From an uncultured Lachnospiraceae bacterium (GTDB taxonomy: Bacteria; Bacillota; Clostridia; Lachnospirales; Lachnospiraceae): a stretch of DNA of 6,105 bases. Both the position numbers and the translations under genes were made by a program. Below the pieces are notes generated by a model. It saw only the letters and a program-made list of their open reading frames with translations, was not told the origin of the DNA and did not search any database. The DNA is taken from assembly GCA_910586315.1 (NCBI GenBank), contig CAJUIP010000080.1:1-6105 (forward strand), read 5' to 3'. Position 1 is the stretch's first letter, and every line of letters begins with the position of its first letter. This document shows positions 1-5,568 of this stretch, in pieces.

Positions 1-38
1 GTAAGAAATTTGAAAACCACATCGAGTCTTTTTTCATT

Positions 39-57
39 TGGTGTAAAACTGGTGTAA
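39..57. repeat. Two direct copies of TGGTGTAA, 11-base period
   Basis: TGGTGTAA occurs at 39-46 and again at 50-57, separated by AAC. The window itself begins with GTAAGA, which resembles the tail of the second copy plus its following bases, so another copy may be cut by the window edge. The one-helical-turn period would suit a protein binding array, for example recombinase arm sites. Function is inferred from spacing and position only. Confidence 0.45.
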
Positions 58-173
58 GATTCAAAATACCATGTCTGGTATCTGAATTGTCATTGTCCTA
101 AATCGCCTTATTTTCTACTGTTTTCTACGATACTGCAACATTTTAAGCCTGTTTTAGAAAATCGTTTCTATAT

Positions 174-203
174 CTCCCGGATTTCGCAAGAGAAATACGG
201 GAG
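174..203. repeat. Imperfect hairpin downstream of recombinase gene
   Basis: CTCCCG (174-179) pairs with CGGGAG (198-203). Inside it ATTTC (181-185) pairs with GAAAT (192-196), with one mismatch (180/197) and a six-base loop. On the plus strand it is followed by ACTTTTC, giving a weak terminator appearance. On the minus strand, the direction of the neighbouring recombinase gene, no T run follows. It may be a weak terminator for transcription entering from the left, or a structural or recombinase binding site at an element end. Confidence 0.45.
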
Positions 204-221
204 ACTTTTCACATCATAGCA

Positions 222-235
222 TGATTTTAAAATCA
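222..235. repeat. Perfect 14-base palindrome at recombinase stop codon
   Basis: TGATTTTAAAATCA reads the same on both strands. Its last three plus-strand bases (233-235) are the complement of the TGA stop of the minus-strand tyrosine recombinase. An AT-rich palindrome this short may be chance. It is recorded because it sits among other repeats just outside the recombinase gene. Confidence 0.4.
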
Positions 236-1245
236 CCTCAAAAATGCCGGAATGATATATTTTCTTGAATCAGGAGGGAAATTTGGCGAAGATTCGTCAG
301 CGCTAGACAACCACTTCCTATTCCATTTTTTAAGGTGTTCATCAATAGCAGACTGGGAAAGCCGGGCATAAATTTCGGTAGTATCAAGATGTTCATGACC
401 CAAAATGTTTTTTATAACATTCAGTGAAACCCCAGATTCCAGCATATGACATGCTGTTGTATGCCTCATGACATCGAAACAAAGTTGGGTTTTCTTTTCT
501 GGCAAGGGCTATATATTTTTTGAATACTTCTTCTATGCCGGAAACCGACATATTTGGATGGCACTGACTTGAAAACACACAGCAAGCTGAACGTGTTTCA
601 ATACCGCGTTTTTTAATGTAAGCATCCAGCATTCTGGATGGGGCACTGGACAGTTTGACCCTTCTGCGTTTTCGCCCCTTACCTAACAGGTTTAATATCA
701 CGTCGCCAGCATCATTGTGCAGTACGTCCTCTACAGTCAGATCACACATTTCCTGAGCCCTTGCGCCGCTGGCATACATAACAGAAAAAAGCACTCTATC
801 TCTATACCCCAAAGGAGTCTCAAGATTCGGTAAGTTCATTAGAATTTTGACTTCTTCGCGACTCATAACGGTTTGCTCTTTTGTATTTCCCTTTTTCAGT
901 GGCAACGTATATAATGCCTCTCTAAAGGTTACCGCAGCAGAAAAATCGCGGTTTTGGGCATATCTTGCAAAGGACAATAAGGCAGCCCTCCTCTGATTCC
1001 TAGTAGAAACCGAGCATTTGCGTTCTGATTCCAACCATTGTAGAAAGCTGGAAACCGTGTCTGCATCTAGTTTTTTCAAAGGTTATTTTATCAGCAGGCA
1101 TCCCTTTCTTCTCATATAGGAAAATGATAAAAAGAGTAAAGGTGGTCTTATATGAATTAACTGTATTGTTTGACAATCCTCTCGATATTGGAATATATAC
1201 TGAAATAAAGGAATCCAGCAACTCAATAAATTTGGACTTCGCCAT
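233..1245 (-). pseudogene. Tyrosine recombinase/integrase, last gene of a recombinase trio, two frameshifts
   Basis: Three consecutive reading frames together spell one XerD-like tyrosine recombinase of about 330 residues. The first part (1245 to about 1071) is the N-terminal SAM-like core-binding domain. The second (about 1076 to 468) continues with LDADTVSSFLQWLE, the catalytic Arg in SGARAQEM (codon 759-761) and the beta-hairpin Lys in GKGRKRR. The third (to 233) has MRHTTACHML with the second catalytic Arg, the LGHEH histidine and the tyrosine nucleophile in TTEIYA. The ATG at 1243-1245 is chosen because GGAGGT lies eight bases upstream and the start overlaps the preceding recombinase by 23 bases. 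Break one is at a six-T run (1071-1076, one extra base). Break two is at about 464-473, where the HxxR box is damaged. Such trio proteins act together to move their own element by DNA strand exchange. As read here the gene is inactive unless both breaks are sequence errors. Confidence 0.85.
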
Positions 1246-1815
1246 CTACAAATACCTCCGGGAAAAGACTGCCGGAATACTCCGAAAATTTTGCGACCTC
1301 ATCTGGAAATAGCTCGTTGGAAAGTTTCAGATATTTTTCTGTAGCATTCAAATCTTCGTGCCATAGATATACTGAAAGGTATGGAATCGAGTTATCCGTT
1401 GATTCTCCTGACTTTATCGTCTGCTTGAAAGAATATACGGTAAATGTGTGGCGAAAGCAATGTATGCATGGACCCCTTTGAAATTTCTTAGTTGACATTG
1501 GTACCCCTATTCGCAACAAAATATCTTTCAATAACTTATTAGGTATGTTGATATTATTCTGTCATTTTCATCTCTCCCAGGAAACACAAGGGCCTCACTT
1601 TTATTGTTTACGCCTATTGCAATACAGTACCGAATGAACACCGGCGCTAGATTAAAATGTAAAGGGACTAGACGATCCTTTTCATTTTTGGCATTTCGAA
1701 TGGTTATGATTCCATTCTCCAAATCAACATCCTTCATTTGCAAACTTAGTACTTCTGCTTTTGTCAAGTAAAAACTAAAAAATATTCTTTTTCTACAAAG
1801 GAAAAGCACCACCAA
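1223..1815 (-). pseudogene. Tyrosine recombinase, middle gene of a recombinase trio, 5'-truncated and frameshifted
   Basis: Two frames give the catalytic domain only. The first (1815-1528) reads AEVLSLQMKDVDLENG and NAKNEKDRLVPLH, the usual region around Arg I and the beta-hairpin lysine. The second (1531-1223) reads GPCIHCFRHTFTVYSFKQ with the HxxR box intact, then YLWHEDL and the tyrosine in TEKYLKL. The frames meet at about 1530-1545 and a single-base indel would join them. The core-binding domain and everything before the catalytic domain (roughly 130-180 residues) is absent. Where GLR with catalytic Arg I is expected, the sequence reads YLTKAE, so the Arg is substituted or deleted. The gene is therefore triply damaged. 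The GTG at 1815 is merely the first possible start and not a credible natural one. Confidence 0.8.
1254..1259 (-). promoter_or_regulatory. Ribosome binding site of the downstream recombinase, inside the upstream gene
   Basis: On the minus strand GGAGGT precedes the ATG at 1243-1245 by eight bases. It lies within the coding end of the upstream recombinase, whose stop is at 1223-1225. The 23-base gene overlap plus this embedded site implies translational coupling, as is usual in recombinase trios, and it fixes the start of the downstream gene. Confidence 0.7.
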
Positions 1816-1819
1816 AAGC
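1802..1819. repeat. AAAAGC direct repeat flanking ACCACC at a mobile-element junction
   Basis: AAAAGC occurs at 1802-1807 and 1814-1819, separated by ACCACC. The site lies where homology to the tyrosine recombinase fades out and about 50 bases beyond the stop of the serine recombinase, so it falls in the inferred boundary between two mobile elements. It may be part of an attachment site, but short repeats of this size also occur by chance. Confidence 0.3.
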
Positions 1820-1866
1820 CTGACCTTTCGTGATGCTTTCCAACTGCCTGTTACTTTCCTGTTCTG

Positions 1867-2419
1867 CTATGCCCCTACTGGTGTTTCATTCATCAGCGGC
1901 ATTTCTGCCGGATTGATTACCTTGCGTTTCTCCGGCATTTCTTCTGAAAAGAAAATGTCGTCAGTTTTCCAGACAATCTCTACCCTGTCCGCTCCATAGA
2001 CGTATACCCTTTCAATGACCTTTGACAATGTTTCCTTGTCAAAAGACTGTAATGCCGCTATGTCTGCAAGATGGTTCTCTGCCTCGTTCACGCCTTCCAT
2101 TTTCTTATCCGCTTCTTTTATCTGCTGTTCCAAGCCGGGGATTAGTGTTTCAATCTCTGCAAGCCGTTCCCGTATCTGTTCAAGGTCATGCAAATATTTC
2201 TCCCTGCTGCTGTTCCCGCTGCGGTAATCATCATAGATGGTAAACTTCCTTGCGGAAAGCCTTGCTTTCTCATTTTGGAGTGTCTCCGCTTCTTCCGCTA
2301 ACCTCCGGCTTTCCGACCACTGCTTTTTCCTGCGTTCTAAGTCTGCCGACAGGAGATTTGCCATTTCCTTCGTACAGGTAAGAATCCTCAATCTTTTCTC
2401 TGATATGGCGGATATGTAA
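1867..2419 (-). pseudogene. Large serine recombinase, C-terminal fragment
   Basis: The frame ending at 1867-1869 encodes about 180 residues typical of the C-terminal end of large serine recombinases of clostridial ICEs. A long charged coiled-coil stretch (ADLERRKKQW through EQQIKEADKKM) contains the IYDDYRSG...REKYL element. It is followed by LSKVIERVYVYGADRVEIVWK, the usual final block, and a short tail to the stop. The catalytic resolvase domain with its serine, the recombinase domain and the zinc ribbon are all missing. In-frame sequence runs back to about 2418 (YISAISEKRLR), where it meets the coupling-protein gene. A complete protein would be about 500-560 residues and would integrate and excise the ICE. 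The TTG at 2389-2391 has no clear ribosome binding site, so this is a remnant, not a short gene. Confidence 0.85.
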
Positions 2420-3343
2420 CCTTGCCAGCGCCGTGGACATAACCGAGGCCATGGCCTGTTCGCTGGAGGACAGCGCGGCCCCGGCGAACCAGCGGGCTTT
2501 GTGGTCGGAAGGCAGACTGTCCATGAGGAGGTGGAACAGGGTTTTCCCTTTGACCCCGCTGGGAGCCAGCAGTTCTTGGATGATTTTGAAAATAGATACG
2601 ATGTGGCGTTCGGCAGGCTCGCAGAACTCCGCTACCAGCAGAATCGCCGATGTCAAGAGGCCCTCTGCCGCATCGTAGAAGAACGCGTTTTGCCCATAGC
2701 TTGCGCTGTCACCGCCCGACATGATGATGGTCTTGGAGATGATTTTTGCGTACTTTTCGGCCCGGGCTTTGTAGGCCAGCTTGCCCTCCTGCTTATATAA
2801 GTCAGCGTATTTGTTGACTAGGTGCAGGAGGTTGAAGCCATCGCTTTTGGTGGGGTTGCGAAGGTCAATGACCGAAACCCGGTAGCCGTAGCAGTCCCGG
2901 GCGATGCCTGCGTAATTCCGAAAAACGTCGCCCTTTGTATCCGTTGAGGCGAATGACCTCCCACTCGCCAAGGCATATTCCAAGCAGGGATATAACCAGT
3001 AGGCAGTCTTTCCCACGCCAGCCGCGCCTATCATAATGGCGTGGACGTCGCCGGTATCTACCAGGGCGGTGGTGCCTTTTTTACCGCCCTGGCACCCCAC
3101 CACAATGCCCTGCTGGTCGGGAAGATTCTTACCCTCACGCCACAAGGCCGGTGTGAAGGGAATATGGGTGTATGTGCGGGCGATCTCGCCCCTGGTAGCC
3201 CAGCGAGCTGTGCCATGCTGACCGTGGCCAACGGTCTTGGCCTTTATATTCAGCGAGTAGAAATTACTCAGGACAGTGATTCCGGCCAGGACGGCGAACA
3301 TGACGCCCGCCGCAATAATCAGGCCGGATATGTTTTGAGGCAT
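2270..3343 (-). pseudogene. VirD4-like conjugal coupling protein (CD1115 family), C-terminally truncated and fused
   Basis: Type IV coupling proteins are membrane ATPases that bring the relaxase-DNA complex to the conjugation channel. The 357-residue frame starts with one hydrophobic segment (about residues 7-27). HGTARWATRGEI follows, then the Walker A motif GAAGVGKT (106-113), STDTKGDVFRNYAG, VIDLRNPTKSDGFNLL and YGQNAFFYDAAEGLL, and last SSSEQAMASVMSTALARL ending at 309. All are characteristic of the CD1115 family. After residue 309 the homology stops. The remaining 48 residues are out-of-frame translation of the serine recombinase fragment, ending at 2270. Family members are about 600 residues, so the Walker B motif and the C-terminal half are gone and the protein cannot be functional. 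The ATG at 3343 is supported by AAAGGAG eight to nine bases upstream. Confidence 0.9.
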
Positions 3344-3350
3344 AAAAAGA

Positions 3351-3358
3351 GCTCCTTT
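3351..3358 (-). promoter_or_regulatory. Ribosome binding site of the coupling-protein gene
   Basis: The minus strand reads AAAGGAGC followed by a T-rich spacer to the ATG at 3341-3343. The strong match and normal spacing show that the 5' end of this gene is intact; only its 3' half was lost. Confidence 0.7.
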
Positions 3359-3366
3359 CTTAATTT

Positions 3367-3396
3367 ACAAAAGGCTGTTTTCATGCAGCCTTTTGT
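3367..3396. terminator. Perfect 11-base stem-loop with A/T flanks, possible bidirectional terminator
   Basis: ACAAAAGGCTG (3367-3377) is perfectly complementary to CAGCCTTTTGT (3386-3396) with an eight-base loop. The GGCTG/CAGCC core with AAAA before and TTTT after is the usual look of a bidirectional intrinsic terminator, although the T run is only four bases. It stands between two divergent genes, an odd place for a terminator. It would insulate each from read-through, or it marks the former end of an inserted gene. It could also act as a leader structure for the coupling-protein transcript. Confidence 0.55.
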
Positions 3397-3398
3397 GC

Positions 3399-3420
3399 TA
3401 TAATTGAACTGTCAATTATA
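3399..3420 (+). promoter_or_regulatory. Putative promoter and operator: palindrome covering a TATAAT box
   Basis: TATAATTGA (3399-3407) is repeated as its exact inverse at 3412-3420 around a four-base centre ACTG. The left arm begins with a consensus TATAAT (3399-3404) and the right arm leads into TATACT (3417-3422). A -35 match is weak in both cases (TGTTTT 17 bases before the first, TTGTGC 18 bases before the second). A perfect 9-base inverted repeat over a -10 element is the expected layout for a dimeric repressor site controlling the methyltransferase gene that starts 23 bases downstream. No regulator gene for it is visible here. Confidence 0.45.
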
Positions 3421-3443
3421 CTTTTTCAAAGGGGTCGATACAT

Positions 3444-4409
3444 ATGACGAAAAGGCAAAGGGTCCTGGCGGTGCTGCACGGTGAAAAGCCCGACCATATC
3501 CCGGTAGGTTTTTCTCTGCATTTCCCGGCAGACCAGAACGCCGGGGAGGCCGGTGTTCTGGCTCATCTGGAGTTTTTCCGGGAGACGGACGCCGACTTGG
3601 TGAAGATCATGAACGAGAATCTTGTGCCTGCCCAGGGGATGATTTCCGGGCCGGATGACTGGAGCTGCATCGCGCCCATCAATAAAAAAACGCCTTTCAT
3701 AAAGAAACAACTCGACTTTACCAAGAATATTTTGGACCAATACGATGGGGACGGATACCCCCTCGGGACCCTCCACGGCATTACCGCTTCTTCCATCCAT
3801 CCCATCGAGCAGGCATATGGGTATGAAGGCTCCAGGACCCTGCTGGTGGAACACCTTCGGGAGAACGAGACTCCTGTGCTGGACGCCATGAAGCGCATCG
3901 CCGAGGGCATGTGCCAGCTTGCCTGGGGATATCGTGAGGCAGGTGTGGACGGTATCTACTATGCGGCCTTGGGCGGCGAGAGCCGGTGGTTCACCGACGA
4001 GGAATTTGCCCGGTGGATAGAGCCCTTTGACCGGCTGATCCTCTCCGAGATACGCAAGGCGGGGTGTGACGTTTTCCTTCATATCTGCAAGGAGCAGCTT
4101 CAGATGGAGCGCTACCGGGGCTATGGAGAGCTGTGCGATGTGGTGAATTGGGGCGTCTATGAGGCTCCGCTGTCGATGGAGGAGGGTCAAAAGCTGTTCC
4201 CGGGGAAGGTGCTGATGGGCGGGCTCCCCAATCGGAGCGGCGTAATGACAGACGGAAGTAAGGAACAGCTTGTCAGGGAGGCTCAGAGGCTGATACGGCA
4301 GTTTGGTCCCACCCGTTTTATTCTCGGCGCGGACTGTACTCTGCCCACGGAGCTGCCCTATGAGCGGGTGAGGTGGCTGGCGGAGGCCGCCAGGGGAATC
4401 GAACTATAA
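3444..4409 (+). CDS. Uroporphyrinogen decarboxylase (URO-D)/MtaA-type methyltransferase family protein
   Basis: A complete 321-residue protein, close to the usual 320-350 for this family. It begins TKRQRVLAVLHGEKPDHIPV, the standard opening of URO-D/MtaA proteins. HIC at residues 213-215 and Cys298 in LGADCTLP give the H-x-C...C zinc site known from cobalamin-dependent methyltransferases such as MtaA. Other family blocks are CDVVNWGVYE (231-240), GKVLMGGLPNRSG (254-266) and the end LPYERVRWLAEAA. The zinc site argues for methyl transfer between a corrinoid or methylated compound and a thiol, not for haem synthesis; the substrate cannot be told. No corrinoid protein or partner methyltransferase lies in the window. 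The ATG is chosen because AAAGGGG lies nine bases upstream (3428-3434). It is transcribed against the conjugation genes on both sides and its stop is only seven bases from that of the convergent Toprim gene. The frame is intact among broken neighbours, suggesting recent arrival or selection. Confidence 0.85.
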   Translation: MTKRQRVLAVLHGEKPDHIPVGFSLHFPADQNAGEAGVLAHLEFFRETDADLVKIMNENLVPAQGMISGPDDWSCIAPINKKTPFIKKQLDFTKNILDQYDGDGYPLGTLHGITASSIHPIEQAYGYEGSRTLLVEHLRENETPVLDAMKRIAEGMCQLAWGYREAGVDGIYYAALGGESRWFTDEEFARWIEPFDRLILSEIRKAGCDVFLHICKEQLQMERYRGYGELCDVVNWGVYEAPLSMEEGQKLFPGKVLMGGLPNRSGVMTDGSKEQLVREAQRLIRQFGPTRFILGADCTLPTELPYERVRWLAEAARGIEL

Positions 4410-4416
4410 TATTTGC

Positions 4417-5163
4417 CTACATAGCCATCACCGGCTCCAGATTTTCCTCCGGGAAAGGGGCGATCAGTTCTTCATTCCAATCCTTCCGCTCGGGGAAGTG
4501 CGCGCTGACTTCCACCTCCCACTCGTCCAGCAGCTCCCTTGCGATACGCATAGCGGCCTTATGACCTGCTTCATCGTTATCCAGGCAGAGGACGACTTCT
4601 TCTAACTGCGGCGCTTCCTCTAGGAAACGCTGGATAGGCATACTGCCTACACCACACAGGGCAACGTAGGAGTTTTCCTGCCAACCGTCCGGGTGCAGGC
4701 TGATGTAGGACAGCATATCGATGGGCGCCTCGAATACATAAAGCTGCCGACCGCTCCCGGTATGGTGGAAGCTGTACGCCTTCTCGCTGCCGCCCAGGGT
4801 CTGCCGGAAGCCGGAGCTGGTGAGCGTCCCCCGCATATGGATGTGCTTGACTCGGCCATGTTCGTCCTTACCAACGAACACAGCGTTGTGCTTGCCGGCG
4901 CTTTCATAGAGCAGATGGGCGTGGGCAAACGCCGACACCACCTCTGGGTCGATGCCCCTGGTCTGACAGAGATACGCGAACACCCGCCGCATATTTCCAT
5001 TAGCGGCGGGTGGGGTCAGGTCGATTTTCCTTTCCTCCTGTTTGGGTGGAGCCATCTTTCTAGTGGGCCGTATGCGCTCCGGCATATCGTCCAGCTCCGT
5101 GACGGTACATCCTAAATGCTCAGCCACACAGTTTTTCCCCGTGTGTGTCAGGGTATGGGGCAA
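4417..5163 (-). CDS. DUF3991/Toprim primase-like protein of ICE, N-terminal domain missing
   Basis: Residues about 55-230 match the DUF3991 plus Toprim region of primase-like proteins encoded by clostridial ICEs: MRRVFAYLCQTRGIDPEVV, HNAVFVGKDEHG, GGSEKAYSFHH, then the Toprim glutamate in VFEAPID (Glu145), the DxD pair in LCLDNDEAG (Asp195, Asp197), and KDWNE at the end. Toprim centres bind magnesium for phosphotransfer; these proteins are thought to help replication of the transferred strand. Full-length relatives begin with a CHC2-like zinc-finger region of about 90-100 residues. Here the first 45 or so residues do not resemble it and no zinc cysteines in CHC2 spacing appear. The only available starts are TTG at 5161-5163 or further upstream non-ATG codons, without a convincing ribosome binding site, and a stop lies about 40 bases upstream. 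I judge it 5'-truncated and possibly a pseudogene. It shares strand and origin with the coupling-protein gene. Confidence 0.75.
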   Translation of the reverse strand: MPHTLTHTGKNCVAEHLGCTVTELDDMPERIRPTRKMAPPKQEERKIDLTPPAANGNMRRVFAYLCQTRGIDPEVVSAFAHAHLLYESAGKHNAVFVGKDEHGRVKHIHMRGTLTSSGFRQTLGGSEKAYSFHHTGSGRQLYVFEAPIDMLSYISLHPDGWQENSYVALCGVGSMPIQRFLEEAPQLEEVVLCLDNDEAGHKAAMRIARELLDEWEVEVSAHFPERKDWNEELIAPFPEENLEPVMAM

Positions 5164-5309
5164 CCAGAAAGGGGAACCAGGGAAAATCAGAAAATCCCAT
5201 CAAAAGTTGTGCTGCTAAACAAAGAAAGCTTTTGCAGCTAATGAAAAGTTCTCCCTACAGACACAGGCACAACATAATTTTTCTCTGCCATTCTATCGAA
5301 GTTCCGTTA

Positions 5310-5339
5310 AGTATGCCATATACAAAGAGGGGATGTCAA
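5310..5339 (-). promoter_or_regulatory. Possible minus-strand promoter upstream of the Toprim gene
   Basis: On the minus strand TTGACA (plus 5334-5339, perfect -35) is followed after 18 bases by CATACT (plus 5310-5315, four of six -10 positions). It points toward the Toprim gene about 140 bases away. With no matching start codon and ribosome binding site downstream, it may be a leftover promoter of a deleted gene or a chance match. Confidence 0.3.
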
Positions 5340-5514
5340 GTGTAAATCACGCCTATAAATCCAGTTGCAATTCTTCTGCAACCGTGATACAATCTACACA
5401 ATGTTTCTTTTATTTCTACCGAAGCTACAAAATTTACCGATCCTATTTTTGTGCAATCCGAGGGGCGGGCTATATCAATAAAATCTGCTAATTCTCAAAG
5501 CATAGTATATGACC

Positions 5515-5546
5515 TTGACCAAATTTTGACTTTTTCCCCATATAAT
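5515..5546 (+). promoter_or_regulatory. Promoter with TTGAC direct repeat upstream of response regulator
   Basis: TTGAC occurs at 5515-5519 and 5526-5530 with six bases between (11-base period), followed ten bases later by a consensus TATAAT (5541-5546). Neither copy has a standard -35 distance to the -10 (20 and 9 bases), as expected for a promoter that needs an activator. OmpR-family regulators bind tandem half-sites one helical turn apart. From memory, the spa-box of the lantibiotic regulator SpaR is a similar pentamer repeat with six-base spacing. Autoregulation by the gene downstream is therefore a good inference. Confidence 0.55.
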
Positions 5547-5556
5547 AAAAAAGACT

Positions 5557-5561
5557 GGAGG
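5557..5561 (+). promoter_or_regulatory. Ribosome binding site of the response regulator
   Basis: GGAGG lies seven bases before the ATG at 5569-5571. It decides the start: the following frame opens directly with the conserved AYRVLIVDDE strand of a receiver domain. Confidence 0.85.
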
Positions 5562-5568
5562 TGTTCCC

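Larger units (their letters stand above)
1..232. other. Noncoding, repeat-rich AT-rich region downstream of recombinase
   Basis: No convincing gene was found in either direction. The region is AT-rich and holds several short repeats: TGGTGTAA twice at 39-46 and 50-57 (11-base period), TTTTCTAC twice at 111-118 and 121-128 (10-base period), the inverted pair TAGAAA/TTTCTA at 155-160 and 165-170, a longer hairpin at 174-203, and a palindrome at 222-235 that overlaps the recombinase stop codon. It lies directly downstream of the last recombinase of a tandem set, where an element end with recombinase binding sites would be expected. That role is inferred; only the repeats are seen. Confidence 0.5.
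5164..5568. other. AT-rich intergenic region between Toprim gene and response regulator
   Basis: About 400 bases with no gene I can support. It holds an inverted repeat GTTGCA/TGCAAC (5364-5369 and 5377-5382), a possible minus-strand promoter (5310-5339) and the response-regulator promoter near its right end. A 52-codon plus-strand frame (5333-5491) has a GAGGGG too close to its ATG and no recognisable sequence. On the minus strand ATGGCAGAGAAAAAT starts a frame that stops after 17 codons, possibly the ruined start of a lost gene. The shift to AT-rich sequence next to the shortened Toprim gene suggests another junction here. Confidence 0.5.

Noticed and set aside
39..128. CRISPR array or plasmid iterons from the short direct repeats
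   Set aside because: There are only two copies of each 8-base unit with different sequences, no spacer structure and no replication initiator gene nearby.
1124..1312. 62-codon plus-strand open frame across the recombinase overlap
   Set aside because: It overlaps two recognisable recombinase segments on the other strand and has no ribosome binding site or known domain.
2270..2416. A genuine new C-terminal domain on the coupling protein
   Set aside because: The 48 residues after the junction are translated out of frame from DNA that encodes serine recombinase in another frame, so they are a by-product of the fusion.
2501..3403. Plus-strand open frames opposite the coupling-protein gene
   Set aside because: They are shadows of the conserved minus-strand gene and show no conserved motifs.
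3426..4190. 254-codon minus-strand open frame opposite the methyltransferase gene
   Set aside because: It is the complement of a well-supported gene with conserved family motifs. Its translation shows no recognisable domain and its length is explained by the high GC content.
4693..5115. 140-codon plus-strand open frame opposite the Toprim gene
   Set aside because: It is antisense to clear DUF3991/Toprim motifs and has no ribosome binding site or recognisable product.
5145..5345. 66-codon plus-strand open frame near the Toprim start
   Set aside because: It overlaps the start of the Toprim frame, lacks a good ribosome binding site and has a low-information, basic composition.
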